This document shows, one piece after another, positions 54,492 to 62,744 of a DNA stretch of 64,000 bases. The notes under the pieces are model-generated. The model was not told the origin of the DNA. It worked only from the letters and a program-made list of their open reading frames with translations, and made no database searches. Source of the stretch: Mycolicibacter heraklionensis. GTDB lineage: Bacteria > Actinomycetota > Actinomycetes > Mycobacteriales > Mycobacteriaceae. The position numbers were made by a program, and so were the translations under genes. Position 1 is the first letter of the stretch; every line of letters begins with the position of its first letter. The DNA is taken from positions 62,001 to 126,000 of the forward strand of contig NZ_LDPO01000012.1 in the NCBI RefSeq assembly GCF_001021505.1. Direction: 5' to 3'.

Positions 54492-56129
54492 CTAGTAGAC
54501 ATCCCGCAGATAGCGGTGGGTCTTGATGAGCTGGTTGACATAGGCGTGCGCCGCAGCGGTGTTCATGTTGCCGGCGCTGGCCACGATGGCGTGCAGTGCG
54601 GCGTCGACGTCCTTGGCCATACGTTCGGCATCACCGCAGACGTAGAGCTGCGCACCCTCTTCGAGCCAGCTGAAGAGCTCCGTCGAGTTCTCCCACATGC
54701 GTTGCTGGACATACCGATTCGGTGTGTCGGTGGCGCCGTCGCGGGAGAACGCGAGGTCGAGCCGGGACAGCACCCCTGACCTGAGATGGTCCTCGAACTC
54801 GTTCCGGTAGAGGAAGTCGCCGGCTCTGCGCCGATTCCCGAAGAAGAGCCACGAACGTCCCTTGGCGCCGGCGGCGCGGCGTTCTTGCAGGAACGCGCGA
54901 AACGGCGCCACCCCGGTCCCGGGGCCGATCATGATGACGGGCACATCGGGTCCGGGCAGTCGGAAGGAATGGTTGGGCCGCAGGTGTACTCGCACGGTGT
55001 CGGCGCGGTCGGCCAGGAACGAGGTAGCCACGCCGCCATAGTGGCGGTCTGCGAGGGCGTAACGCACGGTCGCGACGGTCAGGTGCACGTGGTCGGGGCT
55101 GACCAGTGGGCTCGAGGCGATCGAGTAGTCGCGGTACTGAAGCGGACGCAACGTGTCGATCACCTCGTCCGCGGTCAGCGTGCCCAGTCTGATCAGGTCG
55201 AGCACGTCTCTGCCGTAGAGCCAAGAGTCCTGTGCCGCATCGGCATTCCCGCCCAGCGCAGCTGCGGCATGCGCGTCACGGGTGCGTGCGGCCGTCAGCT
55301 CCCGCAGTGCTCGCGACGGCGTCCGTATCTCGAGGTGATGGGTCAGCAGCACACCGAGGGGCTCGTCGTGGCCGGGCACGGTGTGTTCGGGGCCCAGCCC
55401 GAACTCGGCCAAGATGGCGTCGACCAGAGCGGGATCGTTGGTCGGATGCACGGCCAGGGAATCGCCTGCGGCATAGGCGATGCCGGAGCCGGTGAGGTCC
55501 AGCTCGTAGTGGCGGACCTCTTTGTCGGATCCGGGCGCGGTGAGCAGCTTGTTGACCATTACGCGGGCTTCGAAGGGGCGATCTCGGTCGGGGTTGTTCG
55601 GTGTGGCCTGCTCGGGGGAGTGCGCGGCGCGGCTCGATACGACGACGTCCCCACCGGGGGCGGTGTGCTCGGCGGTCAGGAGCTTGACGATGTCGGTCGT
55701 CCAGGCCGCGGCCGGCTTGGCATAGGAGCCGTCGATGTCGACGCGTTCGGCCAACCGGGTGGCGCCCAACTGCTTCAGCCGTGCGTCGAGCAGTCGGCCG
55801 GCGTTGCAGAACAGGTCGTAACCGGTGTCGCCGAGGGCGAGCACCGCGAAACTCAGGTGTTCCAGGCGGTCGGCGGTCTCCGCGCTCAGGGCCTCCCAGA
55901 ACAGCGTGGCGTTGTCGGGAAACTCGCCGTCGCCCCAGGTCGAGGTGACGACGATGAGGTGGGTGGCCGAGTGCAGGTCACTGATGTCGACCTGATTGAG
56001 CTCGACGGCTTCGGCGCTGAGACCGGTGGCTTCTTCGAATGCCTCGGCGAACGACATGGCGGCGTCTTCGGCGTTGCCCATGTCGCTGCCGTAGCCGACC
56101 ACCATCGAGAAGTCGGGGCCGGTGTTCAC
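54492..56129 (-). CDS. Diflavin reductase, CysJ/sulfite-reductase flavoprotein-like
   Basis: 545 aa from GTG 56129, which overlaps the stop of the upstream gene (GTGA); ATG 56105 is an alternative. N-terminal flavodoxin domain (GYGSDMGNAEDAAMSFAEAFEEATG; VTSTWGDGEFPDNATLFWEAL), then FAD domain (RDYSIASSPLVSPDHVHLTV with the FAD RxYS motif), NADPH loop IMIGPGTGVAPFRAFLQERRA and a C-terminal end VNQLIKTHRYLRDVY with aromatic cap. The architecture is that of NADPH-cytochrome P450 reductase/CysJ. Co-operonic with a gene under an iron box, so it may deliver electrons in iron acquisition rather than sulfite reduction; M. tuberculosis-type SirA uses ferredoxin. Confidence 0.9.
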   Translation of the reverse strand: MNTGPDFSMVVGYGSDMGNAEDAAMSFAEAFEEATGLSAEAVELNQVDISDLHSATHLIVVTSTWGDGEFPDNATLFWEALSAETADRLEHLSFAVLALGDTGYDLFCNAGRLLDARLKQLGATRLAERVDIDGSYAKPAAAWTTDIVKLLTAEHTAPGGDVVVSSRAAHSPEQATPNNPDRDRPFEARVMVNKLLTAPGSDKEVRHYELDLTGSGIAYAAGDSLAVHPTNDPALVDAILAEFGLGPEHTVPGHDEPLGVLLTHHLEIRTPSRALRELTAARTRDAHAAAALGGNADAAQDSWLYGRDVLDLIRLGTLTADEVIDTLRPLQYRDYSIASSPLVSPDHVHLTVATVRYALADRHYGGVATSFLADRADTVRVHLRPNHSFRLPGPDVPVIMIGPGTGVAPFRAFLQERRAAGAKGRSWLFFGNRRRAGDFLYRNEFEDHLRSGVLSRLDLAFSRDGATDTPNRYVQQRMWENSTELFSWLEEGAQLYVCGDAERMAKDVDAALHAIVASAGNMNTAAAHAYVNQLIKTHRYLRDVY

Positions 56130-56938
56130 AGCCGTTGCCCGCCCGAACTCGAAGCGGTGCCGGTGGGGACCCGACGGGGGGCTGTCTTCGGCTGGAAAGC
56201 CGGCATGGCGGGCCCCCGCACCGGTAGGCCGAAGCCGACCATCGCGTCCAGGATGGCCTGACTGCGCCGGAAGCTGACGGCCTCGTCCTGCTCGGTGCGG
56301 CGTGGCAGCTGGTTTGCCGCGACCACCACCGTCGATCCCAGGAGCTGCCACATCGACGCGATCGAGATCGCGCCCTCGCACACCGCATGGAGCCAGACGA
56401 ACAGCGGCGCCAAAGTTCGGTGGCAGCGGTGGGCCGCCCAGGTGGTCAGGGCCGATTCGCTGGGCAGCACCACCACCGTGTCGGTGTGGCCGCGCTCGCC
56501 CTTCTCGTGGATCCAGGGGTCGTCGGGAAGCACGCGCACGGTCGGGTCGACAACGGCCACCCAGTCGATGTCGTTGTCGCGGTCGAAGTGCACCCACAGG
56601 TTCTCCAGGCCCGCGTCCCACGCGCGTCCCTCGAGTAGCACCAGCGGAAGGAGCCGCCCCAGCACTTCGTGGACCAGCCGCGCGGCCAGGACGTTTCCTG
56701 CCGCGCGTGGGTCTGTCATGGCGGCGGTCTCATCGAAGCGGACCCGCAGGCGATCGATGGTGAAAACCGAATCCAACGGGAACCATCGGCGCTTGTTGAC
56801 GTCAGCGAGAACCGCGACACCGTAGGTTCGCGGGCAATGCGGATGGAGCTGGCGAAGCCTGGTACAGGATTCGTGCAGCGCGAACCGCCGACGAATTACC
56901 ATTCTCGCGATAAGGGGATCCTCGCCCGTGGACGTCAC
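56126..56938 (-). CDS. Unknown protein in iron-regulated operon (possible FhuF/IucA-like)
   Basis: 270 aa, starting MTSTGEDPLIARMVIRRRFALHESCTRL. I do not recognise a certain family. Features such as PRAAGNVLAARLVHEVLGRLLPLVLLEGRAWDAG, WVHFDRDNDIDWVAVVDPTVRVLP and EGAISIASMWQLLGSTVVVAANQL resemble FhuF-like ferric-siderophore reductases, but the C-terminal 2Fe-2S cysteine motif of FhuF is missing. An IdeR-type box lies 14 nt upstream of the ATG. Translationally coupled to the flavoprotein. It replaces PE_PGRS/transporter genes found here in M. tuberculosis. Confidence 0.65.
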   Translation of the reverse strand: MTSTGEDPLIARMVIRRRFALHESCTRLRQLHPHCPRTYGVAVLADVNKRRWFPLDSVFTIDRLRVRFDETAAMTDPRAAGNVLAARLVHEVLGRLLPLVLLEGRAWDAGLENLWVHFDRDNDIDWVAVVDPTVRVLPDDPWIHEKGERGHTDTVVVLPSESALTTWAAHRCHRTLAPLFVWLHAVCEGAISIASMWQLLGSTVVVAANQLPRRTEQDEAVSFRRSQAILDAMVGFGLPVRGPAMPAFQPKTAPRRVPTGTASSSGGQRL

Positions 56939-56951
56939 CCAAGCTCCTTAC

Positions 56952-56970
56952 GTAGGTTAGGCTAACCATA
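56952..56970 (-). promoter_or_regulatory. IdeR/DtxR-type iron box
   Basis: GTAGGTTAGGCTAACCATA matches the IdeR consensus TTAGGTTAGGCTAACCTAA at 16 of 19 positions, including the perfect core palindrome GGTTAG-G-CTAACC. It lies 14 nt upstream of the 56938 start. IdeR with iron would repress this two-gene operon. Confidence 0.85.
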
Positions 56971-57043
56971 CTAAGGGTGAAGGGTGGTGATGAGCGCTGT
57001 GACGGGTCTCACTGCGGAGCGGTCGCTGGCGAACCGCCGTCCG

Positions 57044-57757
57044 TCAGGCGGCGGCCCGCGCCCTCAGGACGTCTTCCACGCGGTCCAGCACGGTCGCGGC
57101 CACCAGGCGGTGCGCGCCGAGCGGCTGGGCCATCGTGATCCCCGCCTGTGCGGCGTAGGCCGCGACCCGGTCGGTGATCCTGCCGTGGGCCAGGAACCAC
57201 GGGGCGATCATCAGCTTGGTGGCGCCACGTGCCCGCAAGCGTTCGACGGCTTCGGGCACCGACGGCTGGGGGCCCTCGGTGGCGAAGGCGACTTCCACTC
57301 CGGCCCAACGTGTTCCGCGAGACAGCGGAGCTGCGATCGTGGCGGTCTGGGCATTGGCCGCCGCACGCGAGGAGCCCACCGCGACCACCACCACACCCAG
57401 CTCCGGGTCGAATCGCGAGGCACCGGCGCTGGTCAGGCGTTCGCCGAGAACCTGCACCAGACGGCTGTCCTCGCCCAGCGTCGGAGCCACCCGCAGATCA
57501 ACGCCGGACTCCGCGATCATCGCCGGAATATCGACGCGGGCGTGGTAGGCACTCGCCAACAGCAGGGGGGCCACGATCGTGTCGCCGGTGGTCTCACGCA
57601 GCACATCGCGCAGGTTCGGGGTGCTGTGTTCGCAGAACGCCACCCGCACGGCGTATTCGGGCGCCACCCGGCGCAGGTGCCCGGCGATCGCACGGGTGTT
57701 GGCCGCCGAGCGTGGATCCCGGCTGCCGTGCGCGGTCAGTACCAGCGTGGTGGTCAC
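57044..57757 (-). CDS. che1: Sirohydrochlorin chelatase family protein
   Basis: 237 aa from GTG 57757, which overlaps the cysH stop. CbiX/SirB family, two repeats: LVLTAHGSRDPRSAANTRAIAGHL with catalytic His in TAHGS, and PLLLASAYHARVDIPAMI, repeated as VVVVAVGSSRAAAN and MIAPWFLAHGRITDRV. Inserts Fe2+ (or Co2+) into sirohydrochlorin to make the siroheme needed by SirA. Third gene of the sirA-cysH-che1 operon, as in M. tuberculosis. Confidence 0.9.
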   Translation of the reverse strand: MTTTLVLTAHGSRDPRSAANTRAIAGHLRRVAPEYAVRVAFCEHSTPNLRDVLRETTGDTIVAPLLLASAYHARVDIPAMIAESGVDLRVAPTLGEDSRLVQVLGERLTSAGASRFDPELGVVVVAVGSSRAAANAQTATIAAPLSRGTRWAGVEVAFATEGPQPSVPEAVERLRARGATKLMIAPWFLAHGRITDRVAAYAAQAGITMAQPLGAHRLVAATVLDRVEDVLRARAAA

Positions 57758-58485
57758 GAGGCGTGCAGCCCGCATTCGGTCTTGGCCAGGCCGGCCCAGC
57801 GTCCGCTGCGCGGATCGGCACCCGCCTCCGGCTTGATGGTGCACGGCGCGCAGCCGATCGACGGGTAGCCCTCATCGATCAGCGGGTTGACCAGCACGTT
57901 GTTGGCGATGATGTAGGCGTCCATCTCGTCATCGGTCCACGCGGCGAGGGGGTTGACCTTCACCAGACCGAACTGCTCGTCGAAGCTGATCAGCGGGGCG
58001 TTGGCACGCGTCGGCGCCTCCACCCGGCGCAACCCGGTGACCCACGCCGAGTAGCCGCGCAGCGTGCGAGACAGCGGCTCGACCTTGCGCAGCCGGCAGC
58101 ACAGCGCCGGATTGGACCCGAACAGGTCTTTGCCGTGGGCGGCGTCCTGCTCCGCCACCGTCTGCTCCGGGGTGACGTTGACCAACGCGATGTCGTACAT
58201 CGCCTCCACCGCATCGCGGGTGCCGATGGTCTCGGCGAAGTGGTAGCCGGTGTCGAGGAACAGCACCGGAACCCCGGCGCGGACCTTGGCCGCCAGGTCC
58301 ACCAGCACCGCGTCGGCCATGTTGGAGGCCACCACGTAGTTGCAGGTGGCGCCACCTCGGGGGCCGTTCACCCCGCCGAAGTTCGCATCCGTCCACTCCA
58401 GCAGCTCGGTGGCGCTGGCGCCGTCGAGCTCGGCCGCGCCCTGGGCGGCCAGCTCACGCAGCTCCGCTTCGCTGTGGGGCCTCAT
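57754..58485 (-). CDS. cysH: Adenosine 5'-phosphosulfate reductase
   Basis: 243 aa from ATG 58485, overlapping the sirA stop. P-loop-like substrate segment NYVVASNMADAVLVDLA, LFLDTGYHFAET, and RRVEAPTRANAP. The cysteines CC (in ALCCRLRKVEPL) and CAPC (GCAPCTIKPEAGADPRSGRWAG) ligate the [4Fe-4S] cluster that distinguishes APS reductase from PAPS reductase, and the C-terminal KTECGLH carries the catalytic Cys. Reduces APS to sulfite with thioredoxin. Confidence 0.95.
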   Translation of the reverse strand: MRPHSEAELRELAAQGAAELDGASATELLEWTDANFGGVNGPRGGATCNYVVASNMADAVLVDLAAKVRAGVPVLFLDTGYHFAETIGTRDAVEAMYDIALVNVTPEQTVAEQDAAHGKDLFGSNPALCCRLRKVEPLSRTLRGYSAWVTGLRRVEAPTRANAPLISFDEQFGLVKVNPLAAWTDDEMDAYIIANNVLVNPLIDEGYPSIGCAPCTIKPEAGADPRSGRWAGLAKTECGLHAS

Positions 58486-60161
58486 CGCAGATCGTCTTCT
58501 TCGGCACGCACCGCCCACTGCGCGAAACGCTCACCGGCGCTGCGTTGTTTGATGAAATTACGGACCACCCGTTCGATGTAGTCGCCGAGTTCGTCGCTGT
58601 AGACCTTGTGCTGGCGCAGCTTGCGGCCGAACCCGCTGTCGGCGCCCAGGCTGCCGCCGAGGTGCACCTGGAAGCCGGGGACCGAGTTGCCGTTGCCGTC
58701 GTCGATCATCTGACCCTTGAACCCGATGTCGGCCACCTGGATCCGAGCACATGAGTTCGGGCACCCGTTGATGTTGACCGTGACCGGCACGTCCAGGACG
58801 GCGTTGAGGTCGTCGAGGCGTTGCTCGAGCTCTGGGACCAGGCTCTGGGCCCGCACGCGGGTCTCGACGAACGACAGTTTGCAGAACTCCAGCCCGGTGC
58901 AGGCCATCAGGTTGCGCCGCCACGGCGACGGGTTGGACGGCAGGCCCAGCGCATCCAGCTCCGCCACCAGGCCGTCGACCTTCTCGTCGGGAACGTCGAG
59001 GATGACCAGCTTCTGGTAGGGCGTGAACCGGGCCCGGTCGGAACCGACCTGCTCCATCAATTCCGCGACCTTGAGCAGCGTCTCGCCGTTCACCCGACCG
59101 GAGATCGGGGCCACCCCGACCGCGTTGCGGCCATTGCGGGTCTTCTGCACCCCGACGTGGTCGACGGTCGCGGTGGGCTGTGCCGCCGCCGGCCCGTCGA
59201 TCAGCGGGCGCTTGAGGTACTCGGTCTCGAGAACTTCGCGGACCTTCTCGACGCCCCAGTCCTTGACCAGGAACTTCAGCCGGGCCTTGGAACGCAGCCG
59301 GCGATAGCCGTAGTCACGGAACAGGCTCGTGACGGCCTCCCAGACGTCGGGCACCTCGTCCAGCGGCACCCACGCGCCCAGGCGCTGGGCCAGCATCGGG
59401 TTGGTGGACAGGCCGCCGCCGACCCACAGGTCCAACCCGGGGCCGTGCTCGGGGTGGTTGACGCCGATGAAGGAGATGTCGTTGATCTCGTGGGCGACGT
59501 CCGGCAGACCGGAGACGGCGGTCTTGAACTTGCGCGGCAGGTTGGCGAATTCCGGGTTGCCGATGTAGCGGCGGACGATCTCGTCGAGTGCGGGGGACGG
59601 GTCGAGCACCTCGTCGAGCGATTCCCCGGCCAGGGGCGAGCCGAGCATGCCGCGCGGGCAGTCGCCGCAGGCCTCGATGGTCTGCAGCCCGACCGCATCC
59701 AGGCGGTTCCAGATCTCCGGGACGTTCTCGATCTCGATCCAGTGGTATTGCAGGTTGTTGCGGTCGGAGATGTCGGCGGTGTTCCGCGCGAAGTCGACCG
59801 AGATCTGACCGAGGGTCCGCATGGCGGCGGCGGACATCGGCTTGCCGTCGCAGCGCACCCGCAGCATGAAGTAGGGCGCCTCGAGCAGGTCGGCGTTCTC
59901 GTCGCCGGTGAAGGTGCCGTCGTAGCCCTGCTCACGCTGGGTGTAGAGGCCCATCCAGCGGAAGCGGCCGCGCAGGTCGTCCTTGGTGATGCTGTCGAAG
60001 CCCTGCTTGGAGTAGACGTCGAGGATCCGGGCCTGCACATTGAGGGCCGGGTCTTCCTGCTTGAACTGCTCGTTGTGGTTGGCCGGTTCGGTTTCGCCGA
60101 GCGCCCACTGGGCCTCACTGCGCTTAGCCCGGGCCGGGGGAGCGGATGGAGTGGCGGTCAT
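58482..60161 (-). CDS. sirA: Ferredoxin-dependent sulfite reductase
   Basis: 559 aa from ATG 60161 with AAGGAG 5 nt upstream. Two nitrite/sulfite reductase repeats. Siroheme-[4Fe-4S] ligands are CTGLEFC (about residue 432) and GCPNSCARIQVADIGF (about 477). Reduces sulfite to sulfide. Heads the operon sirA-cysH-che1 and lies behind a Cys-rich leader ORF. The 15-codon extension in the same frame (from TTG-like 60206) would include the ribosome binding site and is rejected. Confidence 0.95.
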   Translation of the reverse strand: MTATPSAPPARAKRSEAQWALGETEPANHNEQFKQEDPALNVQARILDVYSKQGFDSITKDDLRGRFRWMGLYTQREQGYDGTFTGDENADLLEAPYFMLRVRCDGKPMSAAAMRTLGQISVDFARNTADISDRNNLQYHWIEIENVPEIWNRLDAVGLQTIEACGDCPRGMLGSPLAGESLDEVLDPSPALDEIVRRYIGNPEFANLPRKFKTAVSGLPDVAHEINDISFIGVNHPEHGPGLDLWVGGGLSTNPMLAQRLGAWVPLDEVPDVWEAVTSLFRDYGYRRLRSKARLKFLVKDWGVEKVREVLETEYLKRPLIDGPAAAQPTATVDHVGVQKTRNGRNAVGVAPISGRVNGETLLKVAELMEQVGSDRARFTPYQKLVILDVPDEKVDGLVAELDALGLPSNPSPWRRNLMACTGLEFCKLSFVETRVRAQSLVPELEQRLDDLNAVLDVPVTVNINGCPNSCARIQVADIGFKGQMIDDGNGNSVPGFQVHLGGSLGADSGFGRKLRQHKVYSDELGDYIERVVRNFIKQRSAGERFAQWAVRAEEDDLR

Positions 60162-60166
60162 CGATT

Positions 60167-60182
60167 CTCCTTCAAAGAGGAG
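60167..60182 (-). promoter_or_regulatory. Hairpin over the sirA ribosome binding site
   Basis: On the minus strand CTCCT (60178-60182) can pair with AGGAG (60167-60171), with a 6-nt loop. AGGAG is the sirA Shine-Dalgarno, so the hairpin would mask it. Downstream of the Cys-rich sORF this supports an attenuation-like control of translation. Confidence 0.6.
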
Positions 60183-60274
60183 CCGGCGGGATTGAGCGCA
60201 GTTCACCGGCGACTGTCTCCGGCGGCGCAGATCCGGCGGCCAGCTGGAAAGTACAGGTGGGCGGTTCTACGACA

Positions 60275-60370
60275 TCAAGGCAGACAGCGACAGCTGCAGA
60301 CACGCTTGAAATCGATATGCCGCCGAGCCACCAGGGCAACCCCAGACGAGGTGCAGTAGGCGGCGGTCAC
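60275..60370 (-). CDS. Cysteine-rich leader peptide upstream of sirA (attenuator sORF)
   Basis: 31 codons from GTG 60370 to TGA, starting MTAAYCTSSGVALVARR and ending CSCRCLP: three Cys codons in five positions near the end, and a fourth near the start. GTG begins 7 nt after CATAAT, and no Shine-Dalgarno is present, so the mRNA is probably leaderless. Same design as the subI leader. Leaderless poly-Cys sORFs upstream of these two sulfur operons are known in mycobacteria. 113 nt separate it from sirA. Confidence 0.82.
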   Translation of the reverse strand: MTAAYCTSSGVALVARRHIDFKRVCSCRCLP

Positions 60371-60377
60371 ACCGGCG

Positions 60378-60383
60378 ATTATG
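60378..60383 (-). promoter_or_regulatory. -10 element of the sirA leader transcript
   Basis: CATAAT on the minus strand, 7 nt before GTG 60370, the same spacing as at the subI leader. Confidence 0.6.
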
Positions 60384-60563
60384 CCATGGATGCCGAAAAT
60401 CTTCCTTACCGGCGCAAAGTTGTGATCATCGTGAGCAAAACTCATCTGGGGCTCGACGTCGCGGCGGTCGGCCCGGGGGAGCGGATCGGAACGGCTCGGG
60501 GGCGATGCACCCGGGTACCGGGCCGCCGCAGACGGTCAGCCGATCGGAAGGCGGGTGGGACAG

Positions 60564-61103
60564 GTGAGTGTCGACTTCGGATGGGATCCGGCGTGGGAAC
60601 CATTGCCGGTGGCCGACCCGCCACGGCGTACCAGCGGCCGTGCCCAGCTGCGGCGCTGGCTGGCCGTGACGACGCTGGCGGCCACGGTCGGTTGCGGCGG
60701 ATGGCTGGCGATCCAGCATTATCAAACCCACCTCGCCGGTGAGCAGGCCCTGGAGGCGGCCGAGGCATATGTGTTGCGACTGAGCAATATCGACGCCGAC
60801 AACATCGATCGCGACTTCGCCGACATCACCGACGGATCGACCGGCCAGTTCCGGACCATGCACACCCGTTCCAGCGTGCGGTTGCGTCAGCAGTTGATAG
60901 ACAACAGGGCGACGGCGCGCGGGCACGTCGCCGAGGCGGTGCTGAAATCCGCCGACCGTAACCACGCCGTGGTGGTGCTGCTGGTCGACCAGGCGGTGCG
61001 TAACGCCGACAATCCCGAACCCGTGCTCGACCACAGCCGGATCCGGATGACCATGGACAAGGTCGACGGACGCTGGCTGGCCAGCAAGGTGGAGTTGATA
61101 TGA
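60564..61103 (+). CDS. Mce-associated-type membrane protein (Rv2390c-like)
   Basis: About 179 aa from GTG 60564; GTG 60555 adds three residues. Cytoplasmic N-terminus, one TM (LAVTTLAATVGCGGWLAIQHY, about residues 32-52), then an extracytoplasmic region (LAGEQALEAAEAYVLRLSNIDADNIDRDFADITDGSTGQFRTMHTRSSVRLRQQLIDNRATARGHVAEA...) with the SnoaL-like fold of Mce-associated proteins. Stop overlaps the rpf ATG by 4 nt, tying it to the Rpf. Confidence 0.82.
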   Translation: MSVDFGWDPAWEPLPVADPPRRTSGRAQLRRWLAVTTLAATVGCGGWLAIQHYQTHLAGEQALEAAEAYVLRLSNIDADNIDRDFADITDGSTGQFRTMHTRSSVRLRQQLIDNRATARGHVAEAVLKSADRNHAVVVLLVDQAVRNADNPEPVLDHSRIRMTMDKVDGRWLASKVELI

Positions 61104-61495
61104 GGAAGTTCACAGCGCTGACGGCGGGCGTGCTGCTGGTCGGCGCCGCCGAATTGTCCGGCGCGGCCAGCGCCGACCCGATCGACTGGGAAGCCATCGC
61201 CCTCTGCGAGTCCGGCGGGAACTGGTCGGCCGATACCGGTGACGGTGGTTACGGCGGGTTGCAGATCAGCGTCGCGGACTGGGACGACAACGGCGGGGCG
61301 GGGCTGCCCTCGCAGGCGTCGGCGCAACAGCAGATCGCCGTCGCCAAGCGCATCATGGCCAACCGGGGGCCCGGGGCCTGGCCCGGGTGCGTGTCGCGCG
61401 GCGGTGCCGCCGCGGCTGCTCCGGTCGGTTCGCTGACCCACTATGTGACGGCGCTGTCCGAGGACACACCGGGGACCGGCGCGCGATCCGACTGA
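61100..61495 (+). CDS. rpfD: Resuscitation-promoting factor, RpfD-like
   Basis: 131 aa from ATG 61100. Signal peptide MRKFTALTAGVLLVGAAELSGAASA followed directly by the Rpf transglycosylase-like domain: DPIDWEAIALCESGGNWSADTGDGGYGGLQIS with the catalytic Glu in CESGG and the second Cys in WPGCVSRGG. Cleaves peptidoglycan to wake dormant cells. Short form without a C-terminal LysM or Pro-rich domain. Confidence 0.93.
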   Translation: MRKFTALTAGVLLVGAAELSGAASADPIDWEAIALCESGGNWSADTGDGGYGGLQISVADWDDNGGAGLPSQASAQQQIAVAKRIMANRGPGAWPGCVSRGGAAAAAPVGSLTHYVTALSEDTPGTGARSD

Positions 61496-61544
61496 GGCGC
61501 TGACGAACGGCGCCGCCCGCGCCGGCGTGGGATGATCGGGCCCC

Positions 61545-62726
61545 ATGACGCCGACTCCGACTGCCGTAGCGCTGCCCGACGTGGCGCCGGCCCGGCGCGG
61601 CCACGACGGCCCGTTCGGGGTGTACGTGCACGTGCCGTTCTGTTTCATCCGGTGCGGCTACTGCGACTTCAACACCTACACCCCGGCGGAGCTGGGCGGC
61701 GCGAACCCCGACGCCTGGGTGGCGGCGCTGGACAAGGAACTGGAGCTCGCGGCCGCCCGGCTGGGCAGGCAGCGGGCCGACACGGTTTTCGTCGGCGGCG
61801 GCACCCCGTCGCTGCTGGGCGGGGCGCGGCTGGCGCGTGTGCTCGACCATGTCCGCGAACACTTCGGACTGGCCGACGACGCCGAGGTCACCACCGAGGC
61901 GAACCCGGAGTCGACGTCGCCGGAGTTCTTCGAGTCGATCCGCGCCGCGGGCTACACCCGGGTGTCGCTGGGCATGCAGTCGGTTTCGCCGCGCGTGCTG
62001 GCCACCCTGGACCGCATCCATTCGCCGGGCCGGCCGGTGGCTGCCGCGCGCGAGGCGCGGGCCGCGGGCTTCGAGCACCTCAACATCGACCTGATCTACG
62101 GCACCCCGGGCGAGACCGATGACGATCTGCTGCGTTCGGTGGAAGCGGCGCTGGAGGCGGGCGTGGATCATGTCTCGGCCTACAGCCTGATCGTGGAGGA
62201 CGGCACTGCACTGGCCCGTCGCGTGCGGCGCGGGGAACTACCCGCACCTGAGGGTGATGTGGCGGCGCACCGCTACGAGCTGGTCGACGGCCGGCTGCGG
62301 GCGGCCGGGATGGACTGGTACGAGGTGTCCAACTGGAGTCGGCCCGGCGCGGCCTGCCGGCACAACCTGGGCTACTGGGGAGGTGGCCGGTGGTGGGGTG
62401 CCGGCCCGGGCGCACACAGTTACGACGGCGCGCTGCGCTGGTGGAACGTCAAGCACCCCAACACTTACGCGCAGCTGCTGGGGGACAACGCACTGCCGGT
62501 GGCCGGCTTCGAGGAGCTCTCCGCCGCCGACCGTCACACCGAGGACGTGATGTTGCGACTGCGGATGCGCGACGGGCTGGCGCTGGCGGTCCTGGATGCC
62601 GAGGAGCGCGAGCGCGCCGCGACCGCGGTCAGCGACGGCTTGCTGCACACCGACGGTGAGCGGCTGGTGCTCACCGATCGCGGTCGGCTGCTGGCCGACG
62701 CGGTGGTGCGGTCGCTGCTGGGCTAG
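61545..62726 (+). CDS. hemW: Radical SAM protein HemW (HemN-like)
   Basis: 393 aa. CFIRCGYCDFNTY is the radical-SAM CxxxCxxC at about residues 31-38, preceded by GVYVHVPF. Further motifs: VFVGGGTPSLL, TEANPES, RVSLGMQSVSP, LIYGTPGET, SLIVEDGT and a HemN C-terminal domain. It lacks the extra Cys after CxxxCxxC (here CDF) that marks true coproporphyrinogen dehydrogenases, so heme chaperone HemW is the better name. Equivalent to Rv2388c, annotated hemN. Confidence 0.9.
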   Translation: MTPTPTAVALPDVAPARRGHDGPFGVYVHVPFCFIRCGYCDFNTYTPAELGGANPDAWVAALDKELELAAARLGRQRADTVFVGGGTPSLLGGARLARVLDHVREHFGLADDAEVTTEANPESTSPEFFESIRAAGYTRVSLGMQSVSPRVLATLDRIHSPGRPVAAAREARAAGFEHLNIDLIYGTPGETDDDLLRSVEAALEAGVDHVSAYSLIVEDGTALARRVRRGELPAPEGDVAAHRYELVDGRLRAAGMDWYEVSNWSRPGAACRHNLGYWGGGRWWGAGPGAHSYDGALRWWNVKHPNTYAQLLGDNALPVAGFEELSAADRHTEDVMLRLRMRDGLALAVLDAEERERAATAVSDGLLHTDGERLVLTDRGRLLADAVVRSLLG

Positions 62727-62744
62727 TGGCGATCCGGGCGCCGA

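Noticed and set aside
54786..56261. 491-codon plus-strand frame opposite the flavoprotein
   Set aside because: Shadow of the diflavin reductase, which has all cofactor motifs.
58821..60359. 512-codon plus-strand frame opposite sirA
   Set aside because: Shadow of sirA; it would also run through the sirA promoter and leader ORF.
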